A stretch of DNA of 61,777 bases from BS750m-G77 sp043797735 (lineage in GTDB: Bacteria > Omnitrophota > Gorgyraeia > Gygaellales > Profunditerraquicolaceae), in contig JAZDPH010000035.1 in NCBI GenBank assembly GCA_043797735.1, positions 1-61,777 on the forward strand, given 5' to 3'. Below the pieces are notes generated by a model. It did not search any database, had not been told where the DNA came from, and saw nothing but the letters and a program-made list of their open reading frames with translations. The number at the start of each line of letters is the position of its first letter. The first letter of the stretch is position 1. A program made the translations under genes and the position numbers. This document shows positions 25,902 through 34,207 of this stretch, piece by piece.

Positions 25902-26744
25902 ATGGGGAAAACAAAGGCTAAAGAACCGTTGTTGGCGCTTTTTTTGTCCGTTATCCTGGTGGGTTTAGGCCAAGCTTACTCAAGCAAGGTCCTGCGCGGC
26001 GTATTATTTTTAGTTATCCGGGTATTATTGATTGCCGCCTGCCTGTATTTTATCCTAAGCCCCGCCGCAAAGATTAACCTTTTTCTCTATCTATTACTGC
26101 TTGCATCTCTGGCCTTTCAGATTTTTACCATCGTGGATGCTTATTTCTGCGCAAAGGCTTATAACAAGACAAGCCGCCTCAAGAGGGAAATTTCCCCGGG
26201 CAGGAGAATTTTCCTCATTGCCGCTATTGTATTAGCCATTTTTGTGTTCATTCCTTCGCATGCTATCCCTTTATATATCAAGGCCAATATAGTGCAGTCA
26301 ATGCGCATGCCGGATGCGGCGATGGAGCCGGTTTTAATGAAAGGGGATACCATATTTATCAATAAGGCCATTTATAGGAAAGCTAACCCTTTAAGGGCAG
26401 ATGTGGTTGTTTTTAAGAAACCTGACAAATTAAGTAATCTCTACCTTGCCAGGGTAATCGGGCTGCCCGGAGAAACAGTTGAGATTAGAAACGGAAAGGT
26501 TTTAATAAACGGCGCGGCCCTGTATGAGCCGGAGGCTGTGTCAAAGATATATTACGATAACCGGGGCACCAAGGGGCAGGAGGGCAGCCTGGTTAATGTT
26601 CCTGACGGCAGCTACTTTGTTCTCGGCGATAACAGCGTTGCCAGTAAAGACAGCAGGTTTTTCGGCTGCATCAGCAAAAAGTCAATAATCGGCAAGGCCT
26701 ATAAGATATTCCTGCCGCTTGACCGTTCCGGGGCGGTTAAATAA
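25902..26744 (+). CDS. Signal peptidase I-like membrane protein, catalytic dyad missing
   Basis: Start chosen at ATG 25902 after AGGAGG (25891-25896). Residues 8-120 form about four transmembrane segments. A LepB/S24-S26 domain follows with the usual boxes: AMEPVLMKGDTIFINK, ARVIGLPGETVEIRNGKVLING, and VLGDNSVASKDSRFFG. The nucleophile Ser of the SMEPTL motif is Ala140 (codon 26319-26321), and the general-base Lys before RVIGLPG is Ala183 (26448-26450). The fold is kept but the known chemistry should be lost, so it may bind signal peptides or regulate a true LepB encoded elsewhere. Confidence 0.85.
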   Translation: MGKTKAKEPLLALFLSVILVGLGQAYSSKVLRGVLFLVIRVLLIAACLYFILSPAAKINLFLYLLLLASLAFQIFTIVDAYFCAKAYNKTSRLKREISPGRRIFLIAAIVLAIFVFIPSHAIPLYIKANIVQSMRMPDAAMEPVLMKGDTIFINKAIYRKANPLRADVVVFKKPDKLSNLYLARVIGLPGETVEIRNGKVLINGAALYEPEAVSKIYYDNRGTKGQEGSLVNVPDGSYFVLGDNSVASKDSRFFGCISKKSIIGKAYKIFLPLDRSGAVK

Positions 26745-26782
26745 ACCCCGTTATAAAACCTATTGCTAACGGAGTGTCCCTA

Positions 26783-26833
26783 AAAGACTGTCCCCTCGGC
26801 GCCTAAAGAATCAGCGTAGAGGGGACAGTCTTT
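26783..26833. repeat. REP-like hairpin with perfect 15-bp arms
   Basis: AAAGACTGTCCCCTC (26783-26797) pairs with GAGGGGACAGTCTTT (26819-26833). It may also end transcription of the preceding gene, although no long T run follows. Confidence 0.8.
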
Positions 26834-26840
26834 AATTGCA

Positions 26841-26927
26841 GGATATCAGGTTATCGGGTTATCCGGATGTGGATATCGGTGTATCGGGATATCAGGAAAT
26901 TATTTTTCCGGATACCCAGATATCCAG
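26841..26927. repeat. Inverted word repeat, octamer type (GGATATCA/GGTTATCC), copy 1
   Basis: Octamer variants GGATATCA, GGTTATCG, GGTTATCC, then the folded complement ending GATATCC. Bases 26857-26925 match the reverse complement of 30085-30153 at 67 of 69 positions. It runs up to the next start codon without a ribosome-binding site. Confidence 0.9.
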
Positions 26928-26935
26928 TTATATTT

Positions 26936-28300
26936 ATGTTTAAAAAACTATTCCTTATAATCTTATTTCTTTGCGCAGTGGCTCTTCTTATTATTGCCGG
27001 GCCGATACCGCTGTCAAAAAAACAGGAATTTGACACTATTGAGCCGTTGGCAAAAGATGAGCGCGTCTTGATTCTTGCACCCCATCCCGACGATGAGGCG
27101 ATAGCCACGGCCGGTGTGATCCAGCGGTCTTTGCAGGCGGGCATCCCGGTAAAAGTATGCTATTTAACAAACGGCGACTTCAACGAACTCTCTTATCTAT
27201 TGACACGGGTGAATATTGCTTTTTTTTCTGAAGATTTTATCCGCATGGGCAGGCAGAGAAGAAAAGAGGCCATCCGGGCGATGAATTACCTGGGCCTGCA
27301 TGACAGCGATCTGGTATTTTTGGGATACCCTGACTTCGGGACCTTAGAGATTATGCTTAAATATTGGGGCCAGGACCATCCCTTTGAACATCCGCTAACC
27401 CGGATTTCCAGGATTCCCTATCAGGAGGCGCTTTCTTATAACGCCCCATATGAAGGGGGGAGCATACTTGGCGACTTAGAAGCAGTGCTTTTTGACTTTA
27501 AGCCGACAAAGATTTTTGTTTCGCATCCTGCGGATACCAACGCTGATCATAGGGCGTTGTATTTATTTTTGCGCGTTGCTTTATGGAACCTTGCGGATAA
27601 AATAAAGGATCCGCAGGTCCTGCCGTATGTGGTACACGTAGCGGGCTGGCCGCGGCCAAAGGGTTATTATCCTAATCTTGAACTTAGCCTTCCGCAAAAT
27701 CTAAAAAGAGTACATTGGCGTACCCTGCCCTTAAAACCGCGGGAGGTCGAGATAAAACACAAGGCCATATCTTTGTATCCCAGCCAGGTCAGGTGCGATC
27801 CGCCTTATTTATATTCCTTCGCGCGAAAGAATGAGCTTTTCGGGGACTATCCGCCGCTTAAATTAAATAAGGCCGTTGGAGGCAAAGTAACCTGGCATTA
27901 TTTAGCGGATAGAGGCAGGATTAATGAAGAATCCAAAATTACCAGGCTCGCTTACACCATAAGGGGCAGCGATTTATTCATAAGGTTTAATATAAGGAGA
28001 GGGCTAAAGGAGCGCATTGACCTGATAGTTTTTCTTTTGGGTTACAGTAAACAAATGGAATTTTCTCAGATGCCTAAAATCCGCATTGATATTAACAAGG
28101 CAAAATTGATCTTACGCGACAAGGGAAAATACATTTCCATTGACGGGGCATATTTCAGGCACGGGGAGGAGGCCGGGTTGATCAAGGTTCCTTTGCCGGC
28201 GCTGGGGGATCCGGATTATATTCTTAGCTCTGCCACGGCAAAAATGCGGGATTTATCCCCCGATGAAATCAGCTGGCGTATTCTGGAGATAGAAAAATGA
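26936..28300 (+). CDS. PIG-L family deacetylase, membrane-anchored
   Basis: LmbE/PIG-L type zinc-dependent N-deacetylase, probably acting on a sugar N-acetyl group outside the cytoplasm. An N-terminal hydrophobic anchor (FLIILFLCAVALLIIAG) is followed by the metal motif LAPHPDDEAIATAG and the second His site SHPADTNADHRAL. The last 120 residues form an extra beta-rich domain (LFIRFNIRRGLKERIDLIVFLL) I cannot assign. ATG 26936 is chosen because the upstream open frame is only word repeat. ATGA-type overlap with queH. Confidence 0.85.
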   Translation: MFKKLFLIILFLCAVALLIIAGPIPLSKKQEFDTIEPLAKDERVLILAPHPDDEAIATAGVIQRSLQAGIPVKVCYLTNGDFNELSYLLTRVNIAFFSEDFIRMGRQRRKEAIRAMNYLGLHDSDLVFLGYPDFGTLEIMLKYWGQDHPFEHPLTRISRIPYQEALSYNAPYEGGSILGDLEAVLFDFKPTKIFVSHPADTNADHRALYLFLRVALWNLADKIKDPQVLPYVVHVAGWPRPKGYYPNLELSLPQNLKRVHWRTLPLKPREVEIKHKAISLYPSQVRCDPPYLYSFARKNELFGDYPPLKLNKAVGGKVTWHYLADRGRINEESKITRLAYTIRGSDLFIRFNIRRGLKERIDLIVFLLGYSKQMEFSQMPKIRIDINKAKLILRDKGKYISIDGAYFRHGEEAGLIKVPLPALGDPDYILSSATAKMRDLSPDEISWRILEIEK

Positions 28301-28827
28301 AGGTATTGCTGCATACTTGCTGCGCGCCGTGTTTAATTCACCCCCTAGAGCGGCTAAGGGAGTGCGGCTGGGAGGTTAGCGCCATATTCTACAACCCTAA
28401 CATTCACCCTTTTGCGGAATATAACTTAAGAAAACAGGCGCTGGAGGAGTTTTGCAGGGTAACTCCTCTGGAGGTGTTTTATCCGGAGTATTTGCCTTCG
28501 GAATTCTTTCAGGCGGTTAACCTGATGGAAGAAAAGTCCCAACGTTGCCCGGTATGCTGGTTCCTGCGGCTTAACCGGACTGCTGAATTCGCCAAAAGCA
28601 AAGGTTTTGATGCCTTTACTAGCACTTTGCTGGCCAGTCCTTATCAGGACCAGCAGGCTCTTAAGAAAATCGCTTCCGATATTTCAAAAGAGAAGGGGAT
28701 AGAGTTTTTCTATGAAGATTTCCGTCCCGGGTTTAAGCGGGCGCACCAAATTGCCAGGGAATACAAGATTTATTGCCAGAATTATTGCGGCTGCGTCTAT
28801 TCGGAAATAGAAAGGCACAGAAAATAA
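28297..28827 (+). CDS. queH: Epoxyqueuosine reductase QueH
   Basis: DUF208 family, the non-cobalamin enzyme that reduces epoxyqueuosine to queuosine in tRNA. Conserved Cys sets are LHTCCAPC at the N-terminus, RCPVCW in the middle, and CQNYCGCVYS at the end; these bind an Fe-S cluster and a second metal. 176 residues. queA and tgt follow within 3 kb, which supports the assignment. It overlaps the deacetylase by 4 bp. Confidence 0.9.
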   Translation: MKVLLHTCCAPCLIHPLERLRECGWEVSAIFYNPNIHPFAEYNLRKQALEEFCRVTPLEVFYPEYLPSEFFQAVNLMEEKSQRCPVCWFLRLNRTAEFAKSKGFDAFTSTLLASPYQDQQALKKIASDISKEKGIEFFYEDFRPGFKRAHQIAREYKIYCQNYCGCVYSEIERHRK

Positions 28828-28829
28828 AT

Positions 28830-30038
28830 ATGGGCAGTATCAGGAATTTTTTAGCTATGGCCGCGCCGTTAGTTTTTCGATTAAGATGCATAGTTTTTAT
28901 TACGGTTATCTTACTATCGACTATCGACTATCCCTGCCTGTCCGGCAGGCAGGGACTATCGACTACGTTTGCCGATACGCCGCAGCAGATACGGGTTCTG
29001 ATCCTGAAGGAGGCAGCTTCCTTCAACTTCAGGGTAAAGGGGCCGTATAAGATAACCGATGCCGCCCGAAAAGAGCGCCTGGCCGCAGGCAATAATTTAA
29101 ATACCACTGTAACAGCTTGCAATGACGGGATTATCATCGGGGCCAAGAGCTTTAAGTTTGCGCGCCTGCATTTCTTATCAGGGGGCTCGGCCGAGGCCAT
29201 AATAAACGGCCGCAGGTTCAGGGGGGATTTGGAATTTATAAAGAATAAAAATAACAGCCTCTCAATAGTAAATCATATTGACATTGAGGATTATATAAAG
29301 GGCATCTTGTATCATGAGGTTTCGCATTACTGGCCGATAGAGGTTCTAAAGGCCCAGACAATAGTCTGCCGCAGTTACGCAATGTATCAGAAGGAATCAA
29401 ACAAAGCCAGGGATTACGACCTCACCAGCGATATATATTCGCAGGTTTACGGCGGCAAGACTTCGGAGCGTTACCGCAGTAGTATAGCGGTTAGGGATAC
29501 GGGCGGGGCTATACTTACCTACAAGGGGAAGGTCCTTCCGGCCTTCTTCCACGCTACCTGCGCGGGCCATACCCAGGATGCCTCTTTAGTCTGGGACATA
29601 GACCTGCCCGCGCTTAAAGGGGTAAAGTGTGATTTCTGCGTAAAGTCGCCCCATTATAAATGGAATTACGTATTGCCCGTAAAAGAATTCGGGGGGAAGT
29701 TGAATGAATCCGGATACGTTGTTAAAGAAATAAAGCATATCGCTGACGCCGGCAGGGACAATTCCGGCCGGCTAACCGATGTGGAGATTGCTGCCTCGGG
29801 CGGTTTGCTAAAAATTCCGGCCAATAAGCTGCGCAGTATCTTAGGCCCCAATCTTATCAGGAGCACTAATTTTAGAGCCGATATCGTTGGCAGCGACGTA
29901 GTATTTGAAGGCCTGGGTTGGGGGCATGGCGTTGGTATGTGCCAGTGGGGGGCCTACTTCATGGCAAAAGAGGGCCGTGATTATAAAGATATACTTGTTT
30001 ATTATTACCCAGGCACGGAATTGCGGAATATTGATTAG
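28830..30038 (+). CDS. SpoIID/LytB domain protein
   Basis: Peptidoglycan-acting SpoIID family, whose B. subtilis member is a lytic transglycosylase. N-terminal hydrophobic segment, then a PQQIRVLIL domain, YIKGILYHEVSHYWPIEVLKAQ with the conserved Glu, AYNLTSD-like YDLTSDIYSQVYGG, and the C-terminal WGHGVGMCQWGAYFMAKEG. It lies in the queuosine cluster without an obvious functional link. Just after the signal region the frame includes a palindromic word element (28913-28966) that encodes STIDYPCLSGRQGLST. ATG 28830 is chosen. Confidence 0.85.
   Translation: MGSIRNFLAMAAPLVFRLRCIVFITVILLSTIDYPCLSGRQGLSTTFADTPQQIRVLILKEAASFNFRVKGPYKITDAARKERLAAGNNLNTTVTACNDGIIIGAKSFKFARLHFLSGGSAEAIINGRRFRGDLEFIKNKNNSLSIVNHIDIEDYIKGILYHEVSHYWPIEVLKAQTIVCRSYAMYQKESNKARDYDLTSDIYSQVYGGKTSERYRSSIAVRDTGGAILTYKGKVLPAFFHATCAGHTQDASLVWDIDLPALKGVKCDFCVKSPHYKWNYVLPVKEFGGKLNESGYVVKEIKHIADAGRDNSGRLTDVEIAASGGLLKIPANKLRSILGPNLIRSTNFRADIVGSDVVFEGLGWGHGVGMCQWGAYFMAKEGRDYKDILVYYYPGTELRNID
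28913..28966. repeat. Palindromic heptamer element inside the spoIID-like gene
   Basis: CTATCGA heptamers lead into CCCTGCCTG (28932-28940), loop TCCGG, CAGGCAGGG (28946-28954), then CTATCGACTA. The central module recurs inverted inside prmC at 49923-49943. Confidence 0.9.
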
Positions 30039-30046
30039 CATTAGAA

Positions 30047-30169
30047 GGATATCCGGATATCGGGGTATCCGGTAGTGGGCATCAGGATATCTGGTTATCC
30101 GGAAAAATAATTTCCTGATATCCTGATACACCGATATCCACATCCGGATAACCTGATGCCCTGATATCC
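30047..30169. repeat. Inverted word repeat, octamer type, copy 2 (inverted)
   Basis: Same octamer vocabulary as 26841-26927 in opposite orientation; bases 30085-30153 are the near-identical block. The element is longer here, with extra GGTATCCGG and GGGCATCAGG words on the left. It stops about 10 bp before queA. Confidence 0.9.
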
Positions 30170-30178
30170 CTAAACGAT

Positions 30179-31168
30179 ATGCATCTTTCTGATTTCGATT
30201 ACAACCTGCCCAAAGAATTAATCGCGCAATACCCCCTACAGGTGCGCGACAGCGCCAGGCTTATGGTTTTAGACCGTAAGAGCCAGTCCATAGAGCACCG
30301 GGCATTCCGCGACATAACCGGATACCTAAAAAAAGGCGACCTTTTTGTTTTAAACGATACCAAGGTCCTGCGCAGCCGCCTTAAGGGCAGGCGTGTTAGC
30401 GGCGGCAAAGTTGAGGTACTGCTTCTGAACCATAAAGAGAGATTAACTTTCAGGGCATTGATTAAGCCGGCGCGGATAAAAATAGGCGAAACCATATCTT
30501 TTGGTAACGATGAAATTTCAGGCTTAATCAGCGCAAAAAATGAAATTACCTTTCATGTTGAGAAACCCGGCTCTGTTTACGAGTTAGGGGTTATGCCGCT
30601 GCCGCCTTATATAAAGAGGGAGCCTGAAGAGCTGGATAACCAGTATTACCAGACGGTATATGCCAACCATGAGGGGGCTATTGCCGCGCCTACTGCCGGG
30701 CTGCATTTTACAAAGGAGCTTATACAGAGGATGGAGTCGGCGGGGATAAAATTCGCGTCTCTTACCTTGCACGTCGGCTATGCCACCTTTAAGCCGGTAA
30801 AAGAAGAGGATATTACCAAACATAATATGGAGCCGGAATGTTTTAAAATCCCGCAGGGGGTAATAACAGCGCTTAGCCAGGCAGAAGAGAATAAATCGCG
30901 CGTATTTGCCGTCGGCACAACCAGCCTGCGGGCATTAGAGAGTTATAGTTTGGGTAATAAAGAAGGCTACACGGATCTATTTATTTACCCCGGCTATAAA
31001 TTCAGGCTTGTTAGCTGCCTGTTGACTAATTTTCACCTTCCGCGTACAACGTTGTTTATTCTCGCCTGCGCCTTCGGCGGCGCAGAATTTATCAGGCGGG
31101 CTTATGCCGAGGCAGTTAAGAAGAAATACCGGTTTTACAGCTACGGCGACGCGATGTTGATTATATGA
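30179..31168 (+). CDS. queA: S-adenosylmethionine:tRNA ribosyltransferase-isomerase
   Basis: Transfers the ribosyl part of SAM to preQ1 in tRNA, making epoxyqueuosine, the substrate of QueH. Family landmarks are DFDYNLPKELIAQYPL at the start, FVLNDTKVLRSRLKG, MPLPPYIKREPEELDNQYYQTVYA, GAIAAPTAGLHFT, TLHVGYATFKPV and VGTTSLRALES. 329 residues. It lies between queH/spoIID and tgt. No ribosome-binding site separates it from the word repeat upstream. Confidence 0.96.
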   Translation: MHLSDFDYNLPKELIAQYPLQVRDSARLMVLDRKSQSIEHRAFRDITGYLKKGDLFVLNDTKVLRSRLKGRRVSGGKVEVLLLNHKERLTFRALIKPARIKIGETISFGNDEISGLISAKNEITFHVEKPGSVYELGVMPLPPYIKREPEELDNQYYQTVYANHEGAIAAPTAGLHFTKELIQRMESAGIKFASLTLHVGYATFKPVKEEDITKHNMEPECFKIPQGVITALSQAEENKSRVFAVGTTSLRALESYSLGNKEGYTDLFIYPGYKFRLVSCLLTNFHLPRTTLFILACAFGGAEFIRRAYAEAVKKKYRFYSYGDAMLII

Positions 31169-31171
31169 GCA

Positions 31172-31314
31172 GTGTGCATAATTCACCCGGTGTCATTGCG
31201 AGGAGTCCCGACGATATGTCGGGACGACGAAGCAATCTCTTTTTAGATTGCTTCGCTCCTGCTTCGGGCTAACGCCCTCGCAGTCGCTCGCAATGACGAT
31301 GGAATTATGCACAC
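31172..31314. repeat. REP-type multi-stem element (GTCATTGCGAG), copy 1
   Basis: Outer arms GTGTGCATAATTC (31172-31184) and GAATTATGCACAC (31302-31314); next GTCATTGCGAG (31192-31202) with CTCGCAATGAC (31288-31298). Inside are two small hairpins, GTCCCGAC with GTCGGGAC and GAAGCAATCT with AGATTGCTTC. It fills the queA-tgt gap. Confidence 0.9.
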
Positions 31315-31328
31315 GCCCCAATTATCTA

Positions 31329-32456
31329 ATGTTTAAACTAATACACCAGGATAAAAAGGCTAAGGCGCGCCTGGGCCGATTAACTACCGCCCACGGGCAG
31401 ATTGATACCCCCTGTTTTATGCCGGTAGGGACTCAAGGGACGGTTAAGGCCCTCTCTCCGGCGGAATTAGAAGAAGCCGGCGCGCAGATTATCCTTTCTA
31501 ACGCGTATCATTTATTCCTGCGCCCCGGCAGAGAGGTTATAAAGAAGGCGGGAGGCCTGCATTCATTTATCTCCTGGCCGAAGGCGATACTGACTGACAG
31601 CGGCGGATACCAGATCTTTAGTTTGGCGCTTCTTAGAAAAATAAATGACAGGGGAGTAGAGTTTCAGTCGCATATTGACGGAATGAAGCATTTTCTGACC
31701 CCCGAGGAGGTTGTTGGTATCCAGGCGGATTTTGGCTCGGATATCATTATGCCGCTGGATGAGTGCGTGCATTATCCCTCTAGCAGGGATCGGGCAGAAA
31801 TTGCTATGCGCAGGACGCTTGAGTGGGCCAGTCGTTCAAAACAGGCGGCAGAAGAAAGAATTCGCAAGAGAGAAGGAAATCAATTGTTGTTTGGTATTGT
31901 GCAGGGCGCCACTTACGATGACCTGCGCAGGGAGTGCGCCGAACGGCTGATAGAAATAGGTTTTGACGGCTATGCTATAGGCGGAGTTTCCGTTGGCGAA
32001 CCCAGAAATTTGATATATAATACAGTAGGCTGGGTTTCAGGCCTGCTGCCGGTTAATCAGCCCCGCTATCTTATGGGCGTAGGCCTGCCGCAGGATATAG
32101 TTGAGGCAGTAGGCTTAGGTATGGATATGTTTGATTGCGTTGTGCCTACCCGTTACGGCAGGAATGGGACCGCTTTTACCAGCCGCGGCAAACTGACCAT
32201 CAGGAATGCCCCCTATACGCAGGAGTTCGCTCCGTTGGATGCCGAATGCCGCTGTTATGCCTGCAGGAATTTCAGCAGGGCGTATTTACGCCATCTGTTT
32301 AATACTGACGAAATCCTGGGCTTAAGGCTGGTTTCTTTGCACAACATTTATTTCTATCTGGAGTTGATGCGCAATATTAGAGAAGCGATCCGAGAGGACA
32401 AATTCAGCGAATTTAAGAAAGAATTCTTGAGTAAATATAACGCCAGTTTAGAATAA
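31329..32456 (+). CDS. tgt: Queuine/preQ1 tRNA-guanine transglycosylase
   Basis: Exchanges guanine-34 for preQ1 in GUN tRNAs, the step before QueA. Seen: FMPVGTQGTVKAL, LTDSGGYQIFSLA with a catalytic Asp, GIVQGATYDDLR, YAIGGVSVGEP, the second Asp in DMFDCVVPTRYGRNG, and zinc ligands in CRCYACRNFSRAYLRH. ATG 31329 gives the normal N-terminus; the 27 codons before it belong to the REP-type repeat. 375 residues. Confidence 0.95.
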   Translation: MFKLIHQDKKAKARLGRLTTAHGQIDTPCFMPVGTQGTVKALSPAELEEAGAQIILSNAYHLFLRPGREVIKKAGGLHSFISWPKAILTDSGGYQIFSLALLRKINDRGVEFQSHIDGMKHFLTPEEVVGIQADFGSDIIMPLDECVHYPSSRDRAEIAMRRTLEWASRSKQAAEERIRKREGNQLLFGIVQGATYDDLRRECAERLIEIGFDGYAIGGVSVGEPRNLIYNTVGWVSGLLPVNQPRYLMGVGLPQDIVEAVGLGMDMFDCVVPTRYGRNGTAFTSRGKLTIRNAPYTQEFAPLDAECRCYACRNFSRAYLRHLFNTDEILGLRLVSLHNIYFYLELMRNIREAIREDKFSEFKKEFLSKYNASLE

Positions 32457-32458
32457 TA

Positions 32459-32514
32459 GGATAAGGTTGAGGATGAGGTTGAGTAAAAATACTTAACCTT
32501 AACCTTAACCTCCG
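32459..32514. repeat. Inverted word repeat, hexamer type (GGATAA/GGTTGA)
   Basis: GGATAA, GGTTGA, GGATGA, GGTTGA on the left; CTTAAC, CTTAAC, CTTAAC on the right. Same vocabulary as 706-771 and 7298-7364. It abuts the trmD start. Confidence 0.85.
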
Positions 32515-32515
32515 T

Positions 32516-33208
32516 ATGCTTATCGATATCATCACAATATTTCCCAAGATGTTTTCCCCCGTGCTGAATGAATCCATAATCAAGCGGGCGCAGGCTAAAG
32601 GTAAGGCCAAGATTCGCCTGCACGACTTGAGGGATTATACCTCTGATAAGCACCGCAAGGTCGACGACCGCCCTTTTGGGGGCGGGGCGGGAATGTTGAT
32701 GCGTCCGGAGCCTATCTTTAATGCCGTGGAGTCCCTGGCCAAGAAAGGCGGCCTGTCACAGAAAAAGAGGCGGGTCATTTTACTCTCTCCTCAGGGAAAG
32801 AGGTTAGAGCAGAAGAGCGCTAGAAGATTGTCAAAATACAGCCATCTTATTCTTGTCTGCGGCCATTACCAGGGGGTGGATGAAAGGGTGGCCGGGCATC
32901 TTGCGGATGAAGAGGTATCTATCGGTGATTACATCCTTACCGGAGGCGAACTTCCGGCAATGGTTCTGGTTGATGCGTTGGTGCGGCTTTTGCCCGGAGT
33001 GCTGGGAGATAAAAACTCCTTGAATTTTGAGTCATTTGAAGATAATCTATTAGAATCCCCGCATTATACAAGGCCGGCGTTTTTTAAGGGGATGAAAGTG
33101 CCGGAGGTGCTTTTATCCGGGGACCACAAGAGGATAGAGGCATGGAGGAGAAAAGAGGCCCTGAAGAAAACGAGAAGGAAGAGGCCGGGCCTTCTTAAAT
33201 CACAATAA
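32516..33208 (+). CDS. trmD: tRNA (guanine-37-N1)-methyltransferase
   Basis: SPOUT methyltransferase that modifies G37 to prevent frameshifting. MLIDIITIFPKMF is the standard N-terminus; GGGAGMLMRPEP, LVCGHYQGVDERV and DYILTGGELPAMVLVDALVRLLPGVLG form the SAM-binding knot. 230 residues. Followed by rplS, the usual order trmD-rplS-rnhB. Confidence 0.96.
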   Translation: MLIDIITIFPKMFSPVLNESIIKRAQAKGKAKIRLHDLRDYTSDKHRKVDDRPFGGGAGMLMRPEPIFNAVESLAKKGGLSQKKRRVILLSPQGKRLEQKSARRLSKYSHLILVCGHYQGVDERVAGHLADEEVSIGDYILTGGELPAMVLVDALVRLLPGVLGDKNSLNFESFEDNLLESPHYTRPAFFKGMKVPEVLLSGDHKRIEAWRRKEALKKTRRKRPGLLKSQ

Positions 33209-33228
33209 TCGAAAGGAGAAATGATACC

Positions 33229-33585
33229 GTGGATAAGATAAAACAGATTGAATCGGAATTTACCAAAAAAGAATTCCCTGAATTTAAGGTGGGGGATACG
33301 GTCAAGATATTTACCAGGATACCGGAGGGGCCGGATAAGTTTCGCCTGCACCCTTTTGAAGGGGTAGTTATCGCCAAACATGGCTCGGGGTTAAAGGTGA
33401 CCTTCAGCGTAAGAAAAGTTTCTTACGGGGAGGGGATAGAGCGCGTTTTTCCGCTTTACTCGCCCAGCATTGAAAGTATTAAAGTGCTGCGTTCCGGAAA
33501 GGTAAGGAGGGCAAAGCTTTATTATTTAAGAGGAAAAGTCGGAAAACACGCCACAAAAATAAAGAACGCAGAAGAGCGGAAATAG
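33229..33585 (+). CDS. rplS: 50S ribosomal protein bL19
   Basis: Protein at the 30S-50S interface. Landmarks are FKVGDTVKIFTRIPEG, PFEGVVIAKHGSGLKVTFSVRKVSYGEGIERVFPLYSPSIESI and RAKLYYLRGKVGKHATKIK. The start is GTG 33229 with AAAGGAG upstream; an ATG at 33221 is out of frame. 118 residues, normal for the family. Confidence 0.95.
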   Translation: MDKIKQIESEFTKKEFPEFKVGDTVKIFTRIPEGPDKFRLHPFEGVVIAKHGSGLKVTFSVRKVSYGEGIERVFPLYSPSIESIKVLRSGKVRRAKLYYLRGKVGKHATKIKNAEERK

Positions 33586-33601
33586 GATACCGAAAAAGAA
33601 G

Positions 33602-34207
33602 TTGTTCTATTACGAGAAAAAACTTCAAAAACAGGGTTACAATTTTATTATCGGGGTAGACGAGGCCGGGCGCGGGCCTTTAGCCGGGCCGGTGGTCGCG
33701 GCGGCAGTAATCCTTAAGGGGAACAGGCGTTTTAAAAACCGCATAGACGACTCAAAAAAATTAACCCCCCTGGCGCGCGAGGAGGCATTTCTTGAACTCT
33801 CCCGCAAGGCCGTATTCGGTATCGGCATAATGAGCGAGAAGGTAATCGACCGCGTTAATATATTGCAGGCTACGCGCCTGGCTATGGAGCAGGCGGTGAT
33901 TTCGCTGCTTAAGAAAATGAATTTTCCTAAATCCGCCAATCCTTACATTATTACCGACGGCCGCATCCCCTTGAATATAGCGCTTCCCTGCAAGGGGATT
34001 ATAGGCGGCGACCGCAAATCCAAGACTATCGCCGCGGCATCTATTTTTGCCAAAGTTACCCGCGACCGCATCATGAAGATGTATGACTTAGTATTCCCGC
34101 AATACGGTTTCGAAAAACACAAAGGCTATCCCACTCGGGAGCACATAAGAAAATTAAAAAAGTTAGGGCCTTCTTTAATCCATAGGCAAAGTTTCCACGT
34201 TGACTAA
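33602..34207 (+). CDS. rnhB: Ribonuclease HII
   Basis: Removes RNA from RNA-DNA hybrids and misincorporated ribonucleotides. GVDEAGRGPLAGPVVAAAVIL carries the first acidic residues, DDSKKLT is conserved, and YIITDG and SIFAKVTRDRIM provide the rest of the active site. The start is TTG 33602; no ATG is available upstream in frame. 201 residues. Overlaps yraN by 8 bp. Confidence 0.93.
   Translation: MFYYEKKLQKQGYNFIIGVDEAGRGPLAGPVVAAAVILKGNRRFKNRIDDSKKLTPLAREEAFLELSRKAVFGIGIMSEKVIDRVNILQATRLAMEQAVISLLKKMNFPKSANPYIITDGRIPLNIALPCKGIIGGDRKSKTIAAASIFAKVTRDRIMKMYDLVFPQYGFEKHKGYPTREHIRKLKKLGPSLIHRQSFHVD

Noticed and set aside
26867..26935. N-terminal extension of the PIG-L frame from 26867
   Set aside because: Those codons are only the octamer word array; the same peptide appears on the opposite strand of the 30.1-kb copy, confirming repeat origin.
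31192..31298. Possible CRISPR array from repeated GAAGCAATCT-like units
   Set aside because: Units are inverted stems, not direct repeats with regular spacers, and no cas genes are present.
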